Shown: one piece after another, positions 27,341 to 36,323 of the stretch
Layout: each line of letters opens with the position of its first letter
Position numbering within the stretch: the stretch's first letter is position 1
From: Terracoccus sp. 273MFTsu3.1
Lineage (GTDB): Bacteria; Actinomycetota; Actinomycetes; Actinomycetales; Dermatophilaceae
NCBI RefSeq assembly: GCF_000383675.1
Contig: NZ_KB911824.1
Location: 186,001-250,000 of the forward strand
Direction: 5' to 3'
DNA length: 64,000 bases
Translations under genes and position numbers: made by a program
The notes under the pieces: model-generated
Told to the model about the DNA's origin: nothing
Database searches by the model: none
Seen by the model: the letters and a program-made list of their open reading frames with translations, nothing else

Positions 27341-28183
27341 TCAGAAGACGATGGTGCGGCGGCCCGAGAGGAAGACGCGGGACTCGGCGTGGTCGCGGAC
27401 CGCGCGCGAGAGCACCCGACGCTCGACGTCGCGGCCGATGGCGACGAGCCTCTCGGGGGACTCGGCGTGCGTGACGCGGACGACGTCCTGCTCGATGATC
27501 GGGCCCTCGTCGAGGTCGGCCGTGACGTAGTGCGCCGAGGCGCCGATGAGCTTGACCCCCCGGTCGTGCGCCTGGTGGTAGGGCTTGGCGCCCTTGAAGC
27601 CCGGCAGGAACGAGTGGTGGATGTTGATGGCCCGGCCCTCGAGCGCACGGCACAGCCCGTCGCTGAGGATCTGCATGTAGCGCGCGAGCACCACGAGCCC
27701 CACGTCCTCCGCCTCGACGAGACGGAGCAGCTCGGCCTCGGCGTCGGCCTTGGTGTCCTTCGTGACGGGGATGACGGTGAACGGCAGGCCGTAGTACTCG
27801 ACGAGCCCGCGGCAGTCCTCGTGGTTGCTGACGACCCCCACGATGTCGATGGGCAGGTCGCCGGACTTCCAGCGGTAGAGCAGGTCGAGCAGGCAGTGGT
27901 CGAACTTGCTGACGAGGATGACGGTGCGGCAGTGCTCGTCCTCGGGCCGTGCCGCGAGGTGGTGGTGCGCGATGGCCGGGCTCTCACGGATCGCGGCCAG
28001 GACCTGCTCGACCTCGTGCGGCTCGGCGTCGAAGACCGTGCGCATGAAGAAGAGGTCGGTGTCCTCGTCGGAGTACTGCTGGTTCTCGACGATGTTGGCC
28101 GAGACGGCCAGGAGCGCCGCGGAGACGGCCGCCACGATGCCGGGTCGGTCGTCGCAGGTGAGGGTCATGATGTGCCGAGCCAT
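27341..28183 (-). CDS. purU: Formyltetrahydrofolate deformylase
   Basis: PurU hydrolyses 10-formyltetrahydrofolate to formate and tetrahydrofolate, balancing one-carbon pools. The 280 residues start with an ACT domain (MTLTCDDRPGIVAAVSAALL) and continue with a formyltransferase-type domain: VSNHEDCRGLVEYYGLPF, HHSFLPGFKGAKPYHQAHD, SAHYVTADLDEGPIIEQD, with the catalytic Asn/His/Asp set. ATG at 28183 is chosen since the longer reading adds a non-homologous tail. CAGACT lies 6 nt before it. In other bacteria the ACT domain senses glycine or methionine. Confidence 0.95.
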   Translation of the reverse strand: MARHIMTLTCDDRPGIVAAVSAALLAVSANIVENQQYSDEDTDLFFMRTVFDAEPHEVEQVLAAIRESPAIAHHHLAARPEDEHCRTVILVSKFDHCLLDLLYRWKSGDLPIDIVGVVSNHEDCRGLVEYYGLPFTVIPVTKDTKADAEAELLRLVEAEDVGLVVLARYMQILSDGLCRALEGRAINIHHSFLPGFKGAKPYHQAHDRGVKLIGASAHYVTADLDEGPIIEQDVVRVTHAESPERLVAIGRDVERRVLSRAVRDHAESRVFLSGRRTIVF

Positions 28184-28338
28184 TGGAGCAGTCTGGACCA
28201 GCCGGACGCGAGCGCGTGAATCGACGCGCGGGCCGTCTCGGGCCGTGGCCGTCCACACCCCTTCGGGCCGGGGACGGGTTGTCCCCAGCTGGTGCTCGGT
28301 CGGCGGTGGGTGGGTCGCCGGCTTCCTAGCGTCGGGGT

Positions 28339-29376
28339 ATGCCGTTCCGACCCGCCCAGAGACCCCCGGACCTCGAGCGGGTGGCCCGGATCCTCGGCGC
28401 GGATGCCCGTGGTGCCGGGCCGGGGGATGACGGAGCCCGCGCTGCTCCGTCGGAGTCGGAGGAGGTCGGCGGCTGGGTGCCTCGCGCTCCCGGCGCGGTC
28501 GTCGGCGAGAACCCGGTGGCGTCGGCGGTCCGGAGGCTGACCCAGCGGGCCACGGACGACGACGAGGTGGAGCGGCTCGACGCCGATCTTCGTCGGGCGC
28601 GCCGGCCGGGTGTGCTCACCGTGCCGGACGAGCTGCGCACCGGGCGACGCGGGGTGAGCAGCGCGGCCGTCGTCTCGATGCTTGCTCTCGTCGTGGCCGT
28701 GGGGTGTCTCTTCGTGGTGCGCGTCCTGTGGGCCGAACGCTCGGCGTCCGCGCCGGACGTCGCACCCGGACCGTCGAGATCGGTCCAGGTCGTGGGAGGG
28801 ACGGCGACAGCTGCGGCGGCCCGGACGACGGCGGGCCCGTCGGCCGGCGCGGCCGGGAGTGCGCCGACGGGTGGCTCGGCGGGTGGCTCGACGTCCGGCG
28901 CGGAGCTCGTCGTGCACGTCGTCGGGCAGGTCGTGCGTCCGGGCCTCGTGCGGCTGCGCCCGGGCGCCCGCGTGGCCGATGCCATCACGGCGGCCGGTGG
29001 GACCCGCGGGGGCGCGGACGTCGCGGCCCTCAACCTCGCCCGGCCCGTCGTCGACGGCGAGCAGATCCGGGTGCCGCGGCCGGGGGAGTCGCCGGCCGCG
29101 GCTCCAGGGGCCGGAGTGGCCGGGGATGCCGGCGCGGGTGGCGCGGGTGGCGCCGGTGGCGCCGGCTCGTCCGGTGGCTCGAACGCCCCGGTGAGCCTCA
29201 ACGCGGCCGACGCCGCTGCACTCGACACGCTGCCCGGCGTCGGGCCGGTGCTCGCCCAGCGGATCATCGACTGGCGCACCGAGCACGGCCGCTTCACGTC
29301 GATCGACGAGCTGGGTGAGGTGAGCGGCATCGGCGACAAGCTCATGGCCCAGCTGCGCCCCAGAGTGACGCTGTGA
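28339..29376 (+). CDS. comEA: ComEA-like DNA-binding competence protein
   Basis: ComEA binds double-stranded DNA outside the membrane and hands it to ComEC. The 345-residue protein has a cytoplasmic N-terminus of about 105 residues, one membrane helix (about 110-130, VVSMLALVVAVGCLFVVRVL), a disordered Ala/Gly/Thr stretch, an SLBB domain (LVVHVVGQVVRPGLVRLRPG), a Gly-rich linker and a C-terminal helix-hairpin-helix pair (SLNAADAAALDTLPGVGPVLAQRI and GEVSGIGDKLMAQL). TAGCGT lies at 28327-28332 with a 6-nt gap before ATG 28339. The stop overlaps the comEC start. Confidence 0.93.
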   Translation: MPFRPAQRPPDLERVARILGADARGAGPGDDGARAAPSESEEVGGWVPRAPGAVVGENPVASAVRRLTQRATDDDEVERLDADLRRARRPGVLTVPDELRTGRRGVSSAAVVSMLALVVAVGCLFVVRVLWAERSASAPDVAPGPSRSVQVVGGTATAAAARTTAGPSAGAAGSAPTGGSAGGSTSGAELVVHVVGQVVRPGLVRLRPGARVADAITAAGGTRGGADVAALNLARPVVDGEQIRVPRPGESPAAAPGAGVAGDAGAGGAGGAGGAGSSGGSNAPVSLNAADAAALDTLPGVGPVLAQRIIDWRTEHGRFTSIDELGEVSGIGDKLMAQLRPRVTL

Positions 29377-31922
29377 CGCAACCGCCGCCACGGGCGCCGG
29401 ATCCGCCGAGGGAGCGCGAGCAGGCGCCACGGGGGCCGTCGCTCGTCGTCCTGACGGGTCGGGAGACGGTGCGCCGGGTGCGTCCCCGAGCGGCTCACCG
29501 GCTCGACCTGCGGCTTCTCGTGCCCGTCCTCGTCGCGTGGCCCGTCGTGGGCTTCTGGGGTCTTCTCGCCCCGGTCTGGTCCGTCGCCGCGGTCGCGGTG
29601 GCAGCGCTCGCGATGGCTGTGCTGTGTGTGGCCGCGACGACGCGCAGGACCGGCGGCGGCAGTCGCCGTCGCTCCGTGCGGACCTCTCGTCGAGGCAGGG
29701 CGTCGCGCGACGGTGCCCTGCCCTGCGGACCGCTCGTCCTGCGCGGCGTCGCGGCGTTCTGCGGCGTGCTCGCCCTGCTCCTCGGCGCCGCGGCCGGCCA
29801 CCGCGCCGTACGGAGCGTCGGCCCGGTCGAGGGACTGGCCGTCGAGCGGGCCGTCGTCACGGTCCGGGCCACCGTAGCCACCGACCCTCGGGCGGTCGGT
29901 GCCGGGACCGGCGTGGGGGCGGACCGTCCCGATGCCCCGGTGGTCACCGTCGTGCGTCTCGACGCGAGCCAGGTGGTGGGCCGGGGTCGCACCACCTCGG
30001 TGACCGCGCCCGTGCTCGTCATCGGGCACGGCACCCAGTGGTCGACGCTGCGGTGGCACGACGAGGTCGAGGCCGTCCTGCGGCTCGGACCTGCAGAGCC
30101 CGGTGACGACGTCGTCGCGGTCGCGACCCCCAAGGGGGCCGTGCAGGTCGTCGGGGGAGCCGGTGGCGTCTTCGAGGCGGCCGACACCGTGCGCGCGCGC
30201 TTCCGGGCCGCCACGGCTGACCTCTCGGCGGACGCGCGCGGGCTCGTCCCGGCGCTCGTCGTCGGCGACACCGCGCAGACACCACCCGACCTCACGGCGG
30301 CGATGCTCGAGACCGGGCTCAGCCACCTCAGCGCGGTGTCCGGCAGCAACGTCACGTTCGTGCTGGCCGCGGTGGTGGGGCTGTGCGGAGTGCTCGGCGT
30401 CCCGCGGCGCTGGCGTCCTCCGGCGGCCGCGCTGGGCCTGTTCGGCTTCGTCATCCTCGCCCGACCCGAGCCCAGCGTCGTGCGTGCCGCGGTCATGGGA
30501 CTCGTCGGGTTGCTCGCCCTCTCGACGTCGCGGCGCCGGGCGGGCATCCCCGCGCTCGCCGGTGCGATCGTCGCGCTGCTCGTGTGGGACCCGTGGCTGT
30601 CACGCTCCTACGGCTTCGCCCTGTCGAGCATCGCCACCCTCGGGCTGCTGGTCCTCGCCCGGCCGTGGGGACGGGTCATCTCGCGGAGGCTCCCCGGCCC
30701 GCTCAAGCCGTTGGGCCCCGTGCTCGCGATCCCGGTCGCGGCCCAAGCCGTCTGCGCGCCGGTCGTCGTGCCCCTGCAGGGGAGCGTCTCGCTCGTCGCC
30801 GTGCTCGCGAACCTCCTCGCTGCGCCCTTCGTCGCGCCGACCACGGTCGTCGGCGTCGTCGTCGCGCTCGTCTCGGTCGTCTGGGTGACGGGCGCGGGCT
30901 GGCTCGCGTGGGTGGCCGCGCTGCCCGCACAAGCGATCTCGGCCGTGGCCCGATGGTGTGCCGACCTGCCCTTCGGCAGCATCGCCTGGTGTGACTCGGT
31001 CGGCGCGGCGGTCCTGCTCGCGGTCCTCACGGTCGGTGTCGTCGCCGCGGCGCCGTGGGCGTGGTTCCGCACGCGACACCGGCCGACGGTGGCCGTCGCC
31101 GTGGTCGTGCTCGCCGCGGGGTTCGCGGCGCCGACAGCCCCGATCGCCTGGCCCCCGCCCGGTTGGGCCCTCATCGCCTGCGACGTCGGGCAGGGCGACG
31201 GGCTCGTCGTCGACAACGGCGGCGGTCACGTCGTCGTCGTCGACACGGGGCCCGACCCCGAGCCGATGCGGGCCTGCCTCGACCGCATCGGCGCGTCGGC
31301 CGTCGACCTCGTCGTGCTGACCCACTACCACGCCGACCACGTCGGCGGACTGGCCGCGGTGCTCGAGCGTCCTGTCGCCGAGATCCGGGCCTCGCCCGTG
31401 CTCGACCCGCCCGCCGAGGCGGCCCGTGTGGCCCGGCTCGCGGAGGCCCACCACGTACCGCTGGGCGAGCTGCGGGCCGGGGAGCGCGTCGCCGTCGGCG
31501 AGGTCGGCGCGGACGTCTGGTGGCCCGCCCGGCGCATCGACGCGGGATCGGTGCCCAACAACGGCTCGGTCGTGATGACGATGCACGTGCGCGGGCTCAC
31601 CGTGCTGCTCGCCGGTGACATCGAGCGGGAGGCGGCCGCGCAGGTGCTTCACGAGTCGCAGCTCGACCCGCAGCGCTGGGGTCGCGTCGACGTGCTCAAG
31701 GTCGCGCACCACGGGTCGAGCAACCGCGACGACCGCATCCTCGACCACGTCGACGGACGACTCGCGCTGATCAGCGTCGGTGCCGGCAACGACTACGGCC
31801 ACCCCGCGCCTGCCACGATGAAGGCCCTTCAGGACCGGGGTTTCGAGGTGCACCGCACCGACCTCGAGGGCGACGTGGCTGTCGTGACCGACGGGGACGA
31901 GGTCCGCGCGGTCTCGGGATGA
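29373..31922 (+). CDS. comEC: ComEC/Rec2 DNA-uptake channel
   Basis: ComEC forms the membrane channel that carries single-stranded DNA into the cell and carries a nuclease-like domain. The 849-residue protein has a Pro/Arg-rich N-terminus, helices and an OB-like DUF4131 region (about 90-300), the Competence domain core (HLSAVSGSNVTFVLA, about residue 320 on), and a metallo-beta-lactamase-like end with LTHYHADHVGG and KVAHHGSSNRDD metal-binding motifs. The GTG start overlaps comEA by 4 bp. Unlike many genomes, holA does not follow; a cupin gene converges 8 bp after the stop. Confidence 0.95.
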   Translation: MTQPPPRAPDPPREREQAPRGPSLVVLTGRETVRRVRPRAAHRLDLRLLVPVLVAWPVVGFWGLLAPVWSVAAVAVAALAMAVLCVAATTRRTGGGSRRRSVRTSRRGRASRDGALPCGPLVLRGVAAFCGVLALLLGAAAGHRAVRSVGPVEGLAVERAVVTVRATVATDPRAVGAGTGVGADRPDAPVVTVVRLDASQVVGRGRTTSVTAPVLVIGHGTQWSTLRWHDEVEAVLRLGPAEPGDDVVAVATPKGAVQVVGGAGGVFEAADTVRARFRAATADLSADARGLVPALVVGDTAQTPPDLTAAMLETGLSHLSAVSGSNVTFVLAAVVGLCGVLGVPRRWRPPAAALGLFGFVILARPEPSVVRAAVMGLVGLLALSTSRRRAGIPALAGAIVALLVWDPWLSRSYGFALSSIATLGLLVLARPWGRVISRRLPGPLKPLGPVLAIPVAAQAVCAPVVVPLQGSVSLVAVLANLLAAPFVAPTTVVGVVVALVSVVWVTGAGWLAWVAALPAQAISAVARWCADLPFGSIAWCDSVGAAVLLAVLTVGVVAAAPWAWFRTRHRPTVAVAVVVLAAGFAAPTAPIAWPPPGWALIACDVGQGDGLVVDNGGGHVVVVDTGPDPEPMRACLDRIGASAVDLVVLTHYHADHVGGLAAVLERPVAEIRASPVLDPPAEAARVARLAEAHHVPLGELRAGERVAVGEVGADVWWPARRIDAGSVPNNGSVVMTMHVRGLTVLLAGDIEREAAAQVLHESQLDPQRWGRVDVLKVAHHGSSNRDDRILDHVDGRLALISVGAGNDYGHPAPATMKALQDRGFEVHRTDLEGDVAVVTDGDEVRAVSG

Positions 31923-31930
31923 GGGGACCG

Positions 31931-32374
31931 TCAGCCGCGCCCGACCGCCGCGGCGAGCTCGAAGTCCGCGAAGTCGAAGCCGGGGGACACGAGACAGCTG
32001 ACGAGCGTGTCGTCGTCACCCGGCACGGTGCGCTGCCAGACGCGCGCAGGGACGACCACCTGGGCCACCTGGCCCGCGGTGAGGTCCAGACCGAGCACGA
32101 CCGGGGCCGCACCACCTTCGGACGGCGGCTGGGGTCCGGTGCCGCCCAGCTCGAGCACGACGGCGCCGGTGTGGGCGAGCCACACCTCGTCGGAGGCCAC
32201 CCGGTGCCAGGCCGAGGACTCGCCGGCGGGCAGGAGGAAGTGGATGAGGGTGGCAGTCGCTCGCACGCGGCCGTCGGGCAGTGTCACGCTGTCGGGGGAG
32301 ACCCACGTCTGCCGGAACCACCCGCCCTCGGGGTGTGGCTGCAGGTCGAGGACGTCGGCGAGGGGCGGGCGCAT
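31931..32374 (-). CDS. Cupin_5/DUF985 family protein
   Basis: A 147-residue cupin of the DUF985 family. The pattern of PLADVLDLQPHPEGGWFRQTW, then THIFLLPAGESSAWHRV and VWLAHTGAVVLEL is diagnostic. Conserved His and Glu (in HPEGGWFR, SSAWHRV) probably bind metal. No activity is known for most members. ATG at 32374 follows GATGAT with a 6-nt gap; the longer ATG at 32404 would add an Arg/Gly/Asp stretch and is less likely. Confidence 0.82.
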   Translation of the reverse strand: MRPPLADVLDLQPHPEGGWFRQTWVSPDSVTLPDGRVRATATLIHFLLPAGESSAWHRVASDEVWLAHTGAVVLELGGTGPQPPSEGGAAPVVLGLDLTAGQVAQVVVPARVWQRTVPGDDDTLVSCLVSPGFDFADFELAAAVGRG

Positions 32375-32431
32375 GCGTCCATCATCCCCGCCCCTCCTGC
32401 CCACACCTACGCGAGCCGTCCCGCCGACGGC

Positions 32432-33319
32432 TCAGCCCTGCTGCTTCACCGACGGGTCGGCCGGCTTCGGCGGCCACGGGAAGAAGCCGCTCGTGCGGCG
32501 CACGTAGTCGGCGTAGTCGGGGCGGCGGTCGCCGATGTCCTTCTCGAGCAGCTTCTTGCCGGTGCCGCCGTAGAGGTTCCACACCATGACGGCGGGCGAC
32601 AGGACCGTCAGCACGCCGGGCCAGGCGCTCGCCGCGACGAGGAAGAGTCCGGTCCACACGCTCGCGTCGCCGAAGTAGTTCGGGTGCCGTGTGTAGCGCC
32701 AGAGGCCGGTGTCGAGCACCGTGCCCTGGTTGGCCGGGTCGTTGCGGAAGCGCGTCAGCTGGAGGTCGCCCACCGACTCGAAGAAGAAGCCGATGGCCCA
32801 GACGACGACGCCCAGCCACAGCACCCAGCCGATGCCGCCCTCGACGAACATCGCGATCTGCACCGGCAGCGAGACGAACCACATGATGACGCCCTGCGGG
32901 AGATAGATGTGCAGCAGCGCGTAGACGTTCGGGTTGCCGTCGGCGCGCTTCAGCATCGCCTCGTAGCGCGGGTCCTCGCCCTTGCCGCGAGACCGGCTGA
33001 AGATGTGCGCCGCGAGGCGCAGCCCCCACAGGGCCGTGAGCACGAGCGCGAGCCACCGGCGGAGCGCGTCGCCGTGACCGCCGCTCGTGGCGAAGGCCGT
33101 GAGCGCGATGGCCACGAACCCCAGGCCCCAGGTGACGTCGATGACGGCCTGCTTGCCGACGCGCAGCGCCACGCCGAAGGTGATGCCGAGGACGACGACG
33201 ACGGCGAGCGCGGTGAGCAGCAGCGTGCGCCCGAAGGCCCCGACGTCGAAGCCGGCGGCCTCGGCTGCCGGGGCCAGGAGGGGGGTGATGGTCGTCCGGA
33301 CCGACGCCACGGCCGTCAC
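32432..33319 (-). CDS. DUF1295 membrane enzyme (steroid 5-alpha-reductase-like)
   Basis: A 295-residue multi-helix membrane protein of the DUF1295 family, related to steroid 5-alpha reductases and isoprenylcysteine methyltransferases. Key segments are VIDVTWGLGFV, ALHIYLPQGVIMWFVSLPV, WRYTRHPNYFGDASVWTGLF (cofactor-binding region) and DIGDRRPDYADYVRRTSGFFPW. Its GTG start overlaps the preceding cyclopropane-fatty-acid-type methyltransferase by 4 bp, an arrangement common in bacteria and suggesting joint lipid modification, possibly reducing or acting on a methylated acyl chain. That role is inference. Confidence 0.82.
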   Translation of the reverse strand: MTAVASVRTTITPLLAPAAEAAGFDVGAFGRTLLLTALAVVVVLGITFGVALRVGKQAVIDVTWGLGFVAIALTAFATSGGHGDALRRWLALVLTALWGLRLAAHIFSRSRGKGEDPRYEAMLKRADGNPNVYALLHIYLPQGVIMWFVSLPVQIAMFVEGGIGWVLWLGVVVWAIGFFFESVGDLQLTRFRNDPANQGTVLDTGLWRYTRHPNYFGDASVWTGLFLVAASAWPGVLTVLSPAVMVWNLYGGTGKKLLEKDIGDRRPDYADYVRRTSGFFPWPPKPADPSVKQQG

Positions 33320-34641
33320 CAGGCCCGGACGGGCGGCATACCGCTGCGGCCGTCGGCCGTCGGTTTGACGGCGAGGATCTGGTCGACGCCCATCCGGCCC
33401 TCCTCGAAGGCGAGCGCACCACCGACGAGGTAGAGGCGCCAGACGCGGCCGACCTCCTCGCCGACCATCTCGACGACCTTGTCCCAGTTGGCCTCGAACG
33501 TGTCGTACCAGGCGTTGACGGTCCACACGTAGTGCTCGCGCAGAGCGTGCACGTCGCGAACCTCGAGCCCGGCCTGCTCGATGAGGTCGACGGTCTCGCC
33601 GACGGGGCGCATGTGCATGTCGGGGGCGATGAAGGCCTCGATGAAAGGACCGCCACCCGGACGGGTCGTGCGAGACATCTGCTGGATCAGCGCCCGGCCG
33701 CCCGGGCGGAGCAGCCGGTGGATCTGCCCGGTGAACGTCGGGTAGTTCTTCTGCCCGACGTGCTCGCCCATCTCGATCGAGGAGATGGTGTCGAAGGGAC
33801 CGTCCGGCACCTCGCGGTAGTCCTGGAGCCGGATCTCGACCCGGTCCTGCAGGCCGCGCTCGCGGATCCGCTCGTCGATGAAGGCCTTCTGCTCGCTCGA
33901 GATGGTCACGCCGACGACGTGGGCGCCGAACCTCTCTGCCGCGTGCAGCGAGAGCGAGCCCCAGCCGCAGCCGATGTCGAGGTGCCGGCCGCCGGGCTCG
34001 ATGCCGAGCTTGCGGCACACGAGGTCGAGCTTGTCGCGCTGCGAGTCCTCGACGGTGTAGCCGGGCTCGGTGCTCGTCCAGTAGCCGCACGAGTAGGCCA
34101 TGTGCGGGTCGAGGATGAGCGAGTAGAACTCGTTGGACAGGTTGTAGTGGTGCTCGATGGCGCTGCGGTCGCGGGTCTTGGTGTGCAGGCGGCCGCGCAG
34201 ACGGGCCTGCGAGACGGGCGGCTCGGGCGGCAGCCCCACGACGCCGAGGTCGAACGCCGTCCGGATGCCGTTCTTCGCGACGGCAGCCACGGTGCCGGCC
34301 GAGGGACGGCCGCCTGCGAGCGTGCGCGCCGTCGACCACACGCGCCGGAAGCCCTCGAGCAGGTCACCCTCGACGTCGAGCTCGCCCGTGACGTACGCCT
34401 GGGCGAGGCCGAGCTCGCCCGGGTGGCGCACGAGGCGCCGTAGCGCCGCGGGGTCGCGCAGGACGACGGTCGGGGCGTCGGCGGGTCCGGCCACGGTGCC
34501 GTCCCACGCCTTGAGGCGCACGGGGAGCTGGCCGCCGAAGAGGGGCTCGACGACGGCCGCCAGCCGGGAGGCGATGCCGTTCGGACGGGAGGACGCCGCG
34601 GAGGGGGCGGGAGCGTCGGGGCGGTCGTCGGTCATCGTCAT
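33316..34641 (-). CDS. Cyclopropane-fatty-acid-phospholipid synthase family methyltransferase
   Basis: A 441-residue enzyme that methylates or cyclopropanates unsaturated acyl chains of phospholipids with SAM. The N-terminal half holds the lipid-binding region (AQAYVTGELDVEGDL). SAM motif I is HLDIGCGWGSLSLHAAERFG, preceded by AIEHHYNLSNEFYSLIL and YSCGYW, both characteristic of CFA synthases. IEMGEHVGQKNYP and the Tyr-rich HYVWTVNAWYDTFEANWD complete the family pattern. The Cys in YSCGYW matches the active-site cysteine. It is coupled to the DUF1295 gene. Methylene versus methyl product cannot be told. Confidence 0.9.
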   Translation of the reverse strand: MTMTDDRPDAPAPSAASSRPNGIASRLAAVVEPLFGGQLPVRLKAWDGTVAGPADAPTVVLRDPAALRRLVRHPGELGLAQAYVTGELDVEGDLLEGFRRVWSTARTLAGGRPSAGTVAAVAKNGIRTAFDLGVVGLPPEPPVSQARLRGRLHTKTRDRSAIEHHYNLSNEFYSLILDPHMAYSCGYWTSTEPGYTVEDSQRDKLDLVCRKLGIEPGGRHLDIGCGWGSLSLHAAERFGAHVVGVTISSEQKAFIDERIRERGLQDRVEIRLQDYREVPDGPFDTISSIEMGEHVGQKNYPTFTGQIHRLLRPGGRALIQQMSRTTRPGGGPFIEAFIAPDMHMRPVGETVDLIEQAGLEVRDVHALREHYVWTVNAWYDTFEANWDKVVEMVGEEVGRVWRLYLVGGALAFEEGRMGVDQILAVKPTADGRSGMPPVRAW

Positions 34642-34719
34642 CGGGGTGGCCTCTCGTTGGGGTCGACTCGAGATGATTCGGTGCCGGGCGCGTCCCGGAT
34701 GGGACCGTTCGGCAGCTCC

Positions 34720-36243
34720 TCATGGAGATACCCCGACGGCGGCCTCCCGTCGCGCGTCCCCGGCGGCCACGAGGCCGTCCGCCCCGAGCACGGCCGCGCC
34801 GACGCCACCGAAGTACATGTGGGGTCCGGGGTAGTGGTGCGCGGGCAGACCGCTCGCCTGCACGGCGGCGGCGATGTCGTCGGACGGCTCGTGCTCGACG
34901 CGGGGGGAGCCGTCCGCCATGAAGCGTACGTGCAGCCGCGGGGCGTCGATCGAGTGCTGGAGGTCCTCGCCCAGGAGCAGGCCCCGGCCGAGCACCTGCA
35001 TGAGCGTGGTCGTGATCCGGTCGGCACCTGGCGAGCCCACGGCGAGCGCGCCACCGGTGGCGCTGCGGCCCGTCGTCGGCGCCATGTTGGACGCGAGACG
35101 GGTGCCGGGCGCGACGGCGTGCAGTCCCAGCCCGTTGAGCTCCGGCTCGCCGAGCGCGTTGTTGAGCAGGATGCCGGTGCCGGGGACGACCATGCCGGCG
35201 CCGTAGCCGGCGGACATCGTGATGGCGCACGCGTTCCCGTGCTCGTCGACGACCGAGACGTGCGCCGTCGAGGCCGACGTCGGCAGGCCCGGCAGGCCGT
35301 GGCGCTCGACCGCCTCGAGGAGGGCGTGGCCGTCGGCGACGAGGTCGTGGCTGCGGTCGTGGACCGACAGGCGGTACGCGAGGACCCGGCGCTGGATCTC
35401 GATGACCTCGCCCCACGTCCAGTGCTCGTGTCGTGCGAGCTCTCCCAGCATCACGGCGAGCATGGGGCCGCCCACGGAGGGCGGAGGGTTGAGCGCGATG
35501 CGCCACGACCCGACCGTCCGCATCGTCGGGGTGCGCACGACGGGCGCGTATGCCGTGAGGTCGGCCCGCGTGATGAGCCCGCCGTTCGCGGCCATGTCGT
35601 CGACGAGCACGTGCCCGACGGCACCCGTGGTGACGAGCGAGACACCCTGCGCCGCAAGGAGATCGAGGATGTCGGCGAGGTCGAGGTTGAGCGAGGTCTC
35701 GCCGGGCTCGAGCGGCCCGCCGTCGGCCCCGGTCACGAGGGCGTGCGCCTCGGGGTCGTCCCCGAAGAGGCTCTCGCGGACGAGGCCGAGGTAGAGAGCT
35801 GCGGCCGCACCGATCCGGTAGCCCTCGCGGCACGCCCGCGCGGAGGGTTCGACGAGGCGTCGCCACGGGACCAGCCCGAAGCGGTCCCGTGCCACCGAAA
35901 GGGCTTGGAGCGCACCGGAGTTCGCGACGGAGCCGTGTCCCGCGCCGATCGTCACGCCGCCGCCGTAGTCGGTGCGCACCTGGCGCACGCCGTGGCCGAA
36001 CGCCGACGCGTCGAGGCCGCGTCCGGGCATCTCGACGTTGCCGTCGATGACGACCGGGTCGGTGCCGGCGAGCCACACGTTGACGAAGGCGCCGCCCATG
36101 AGGCTGACGACTCCCGGCTCGGTGCTCATGGCCGCCACCGAGGCGGCGACGGCCACGTCGACGGCGTTGCCGCCCTCGGCGGCCACCTCGAGGCCGGCCT
36201 CGAGCGCGGAGGCGTTGGGAGCGGCGAGGGCGACCCTGGTCAT
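34720..36243 (-). CDS. Gamma-glutamyltransferase family protein
   Basis: A 507-residue Ntn-hydrolase of the gamma-glutamyltransferase family, which cleaves gamma-glutamyl amide bonds and self-processes at a Thr. N-terminal half: SALEAGLEVAAEGGNAVDVAVAA, MGGAFVNVW. The processing site is in TSASTAHVSVVDEHGNACAITMS, with the catalytic Thr in the STAHVSVVD strand, then AGYGAGMVVPGTGILLNNALGEP and NMAPTTGRSATGG. There is no clear signal peptide, so the protein may be cytoplasmic, unlike classical exported GGT. The substrate is unknown; actinobacteria generally lack glutathione, so another gamma-glutamyl compound is likely. Confidence 0.82.
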   Translation of the reverse strand: MTRVALAAPNASALEAGLEVAAEGGNAVDVAVAASVAAMSTEPGVVSLMGGAFVNVWLAGTDPVVIDGNVEMPGRGLDASAFGHGVRQVRTDYGGGVTIGAGHGSVANSGALQALSVARDRFGLVPWRRLVEPSARACREGYRIGAAAALYLGLVRESLFGDDPEAHALVTGADGGPLEPGETSLNLDLADILDLLAAQGVSLVTTGAVGHVLVDDMAANGGLITRADLTAYAPVVRTPTMRTVGSWRIALNPPPSVGGPMLAVMLGELARHEHWTWGEVIEIQRRVLAYRLSVHDRSHDLVADGHALLEAVERHGLPGLPTSASTAHVSVVDEHGNACAITMSAGYGAGMVVPGTGILLNNALGEPELNGLGLHAVAPGTRLASNMAPTTGRSATGGALAVGSPGADRITTTLMQVLGRGLLLGEDLQHSIDAPRLHVRFMADGSPRVEHEPSDDIAAAVQASGLPAHHYPGPHMYFGGVGAAVLGADGLVAAGDARREAAVGVSP

Positions 36244-36323
36244 GAGGCCACCGTATGCCGCGTCGTGGCCGGCCGCGTGGTGGTGGCCGTGGCCGATGAG
36301 GCCGTGGTCGGGGTGGCCGGCCC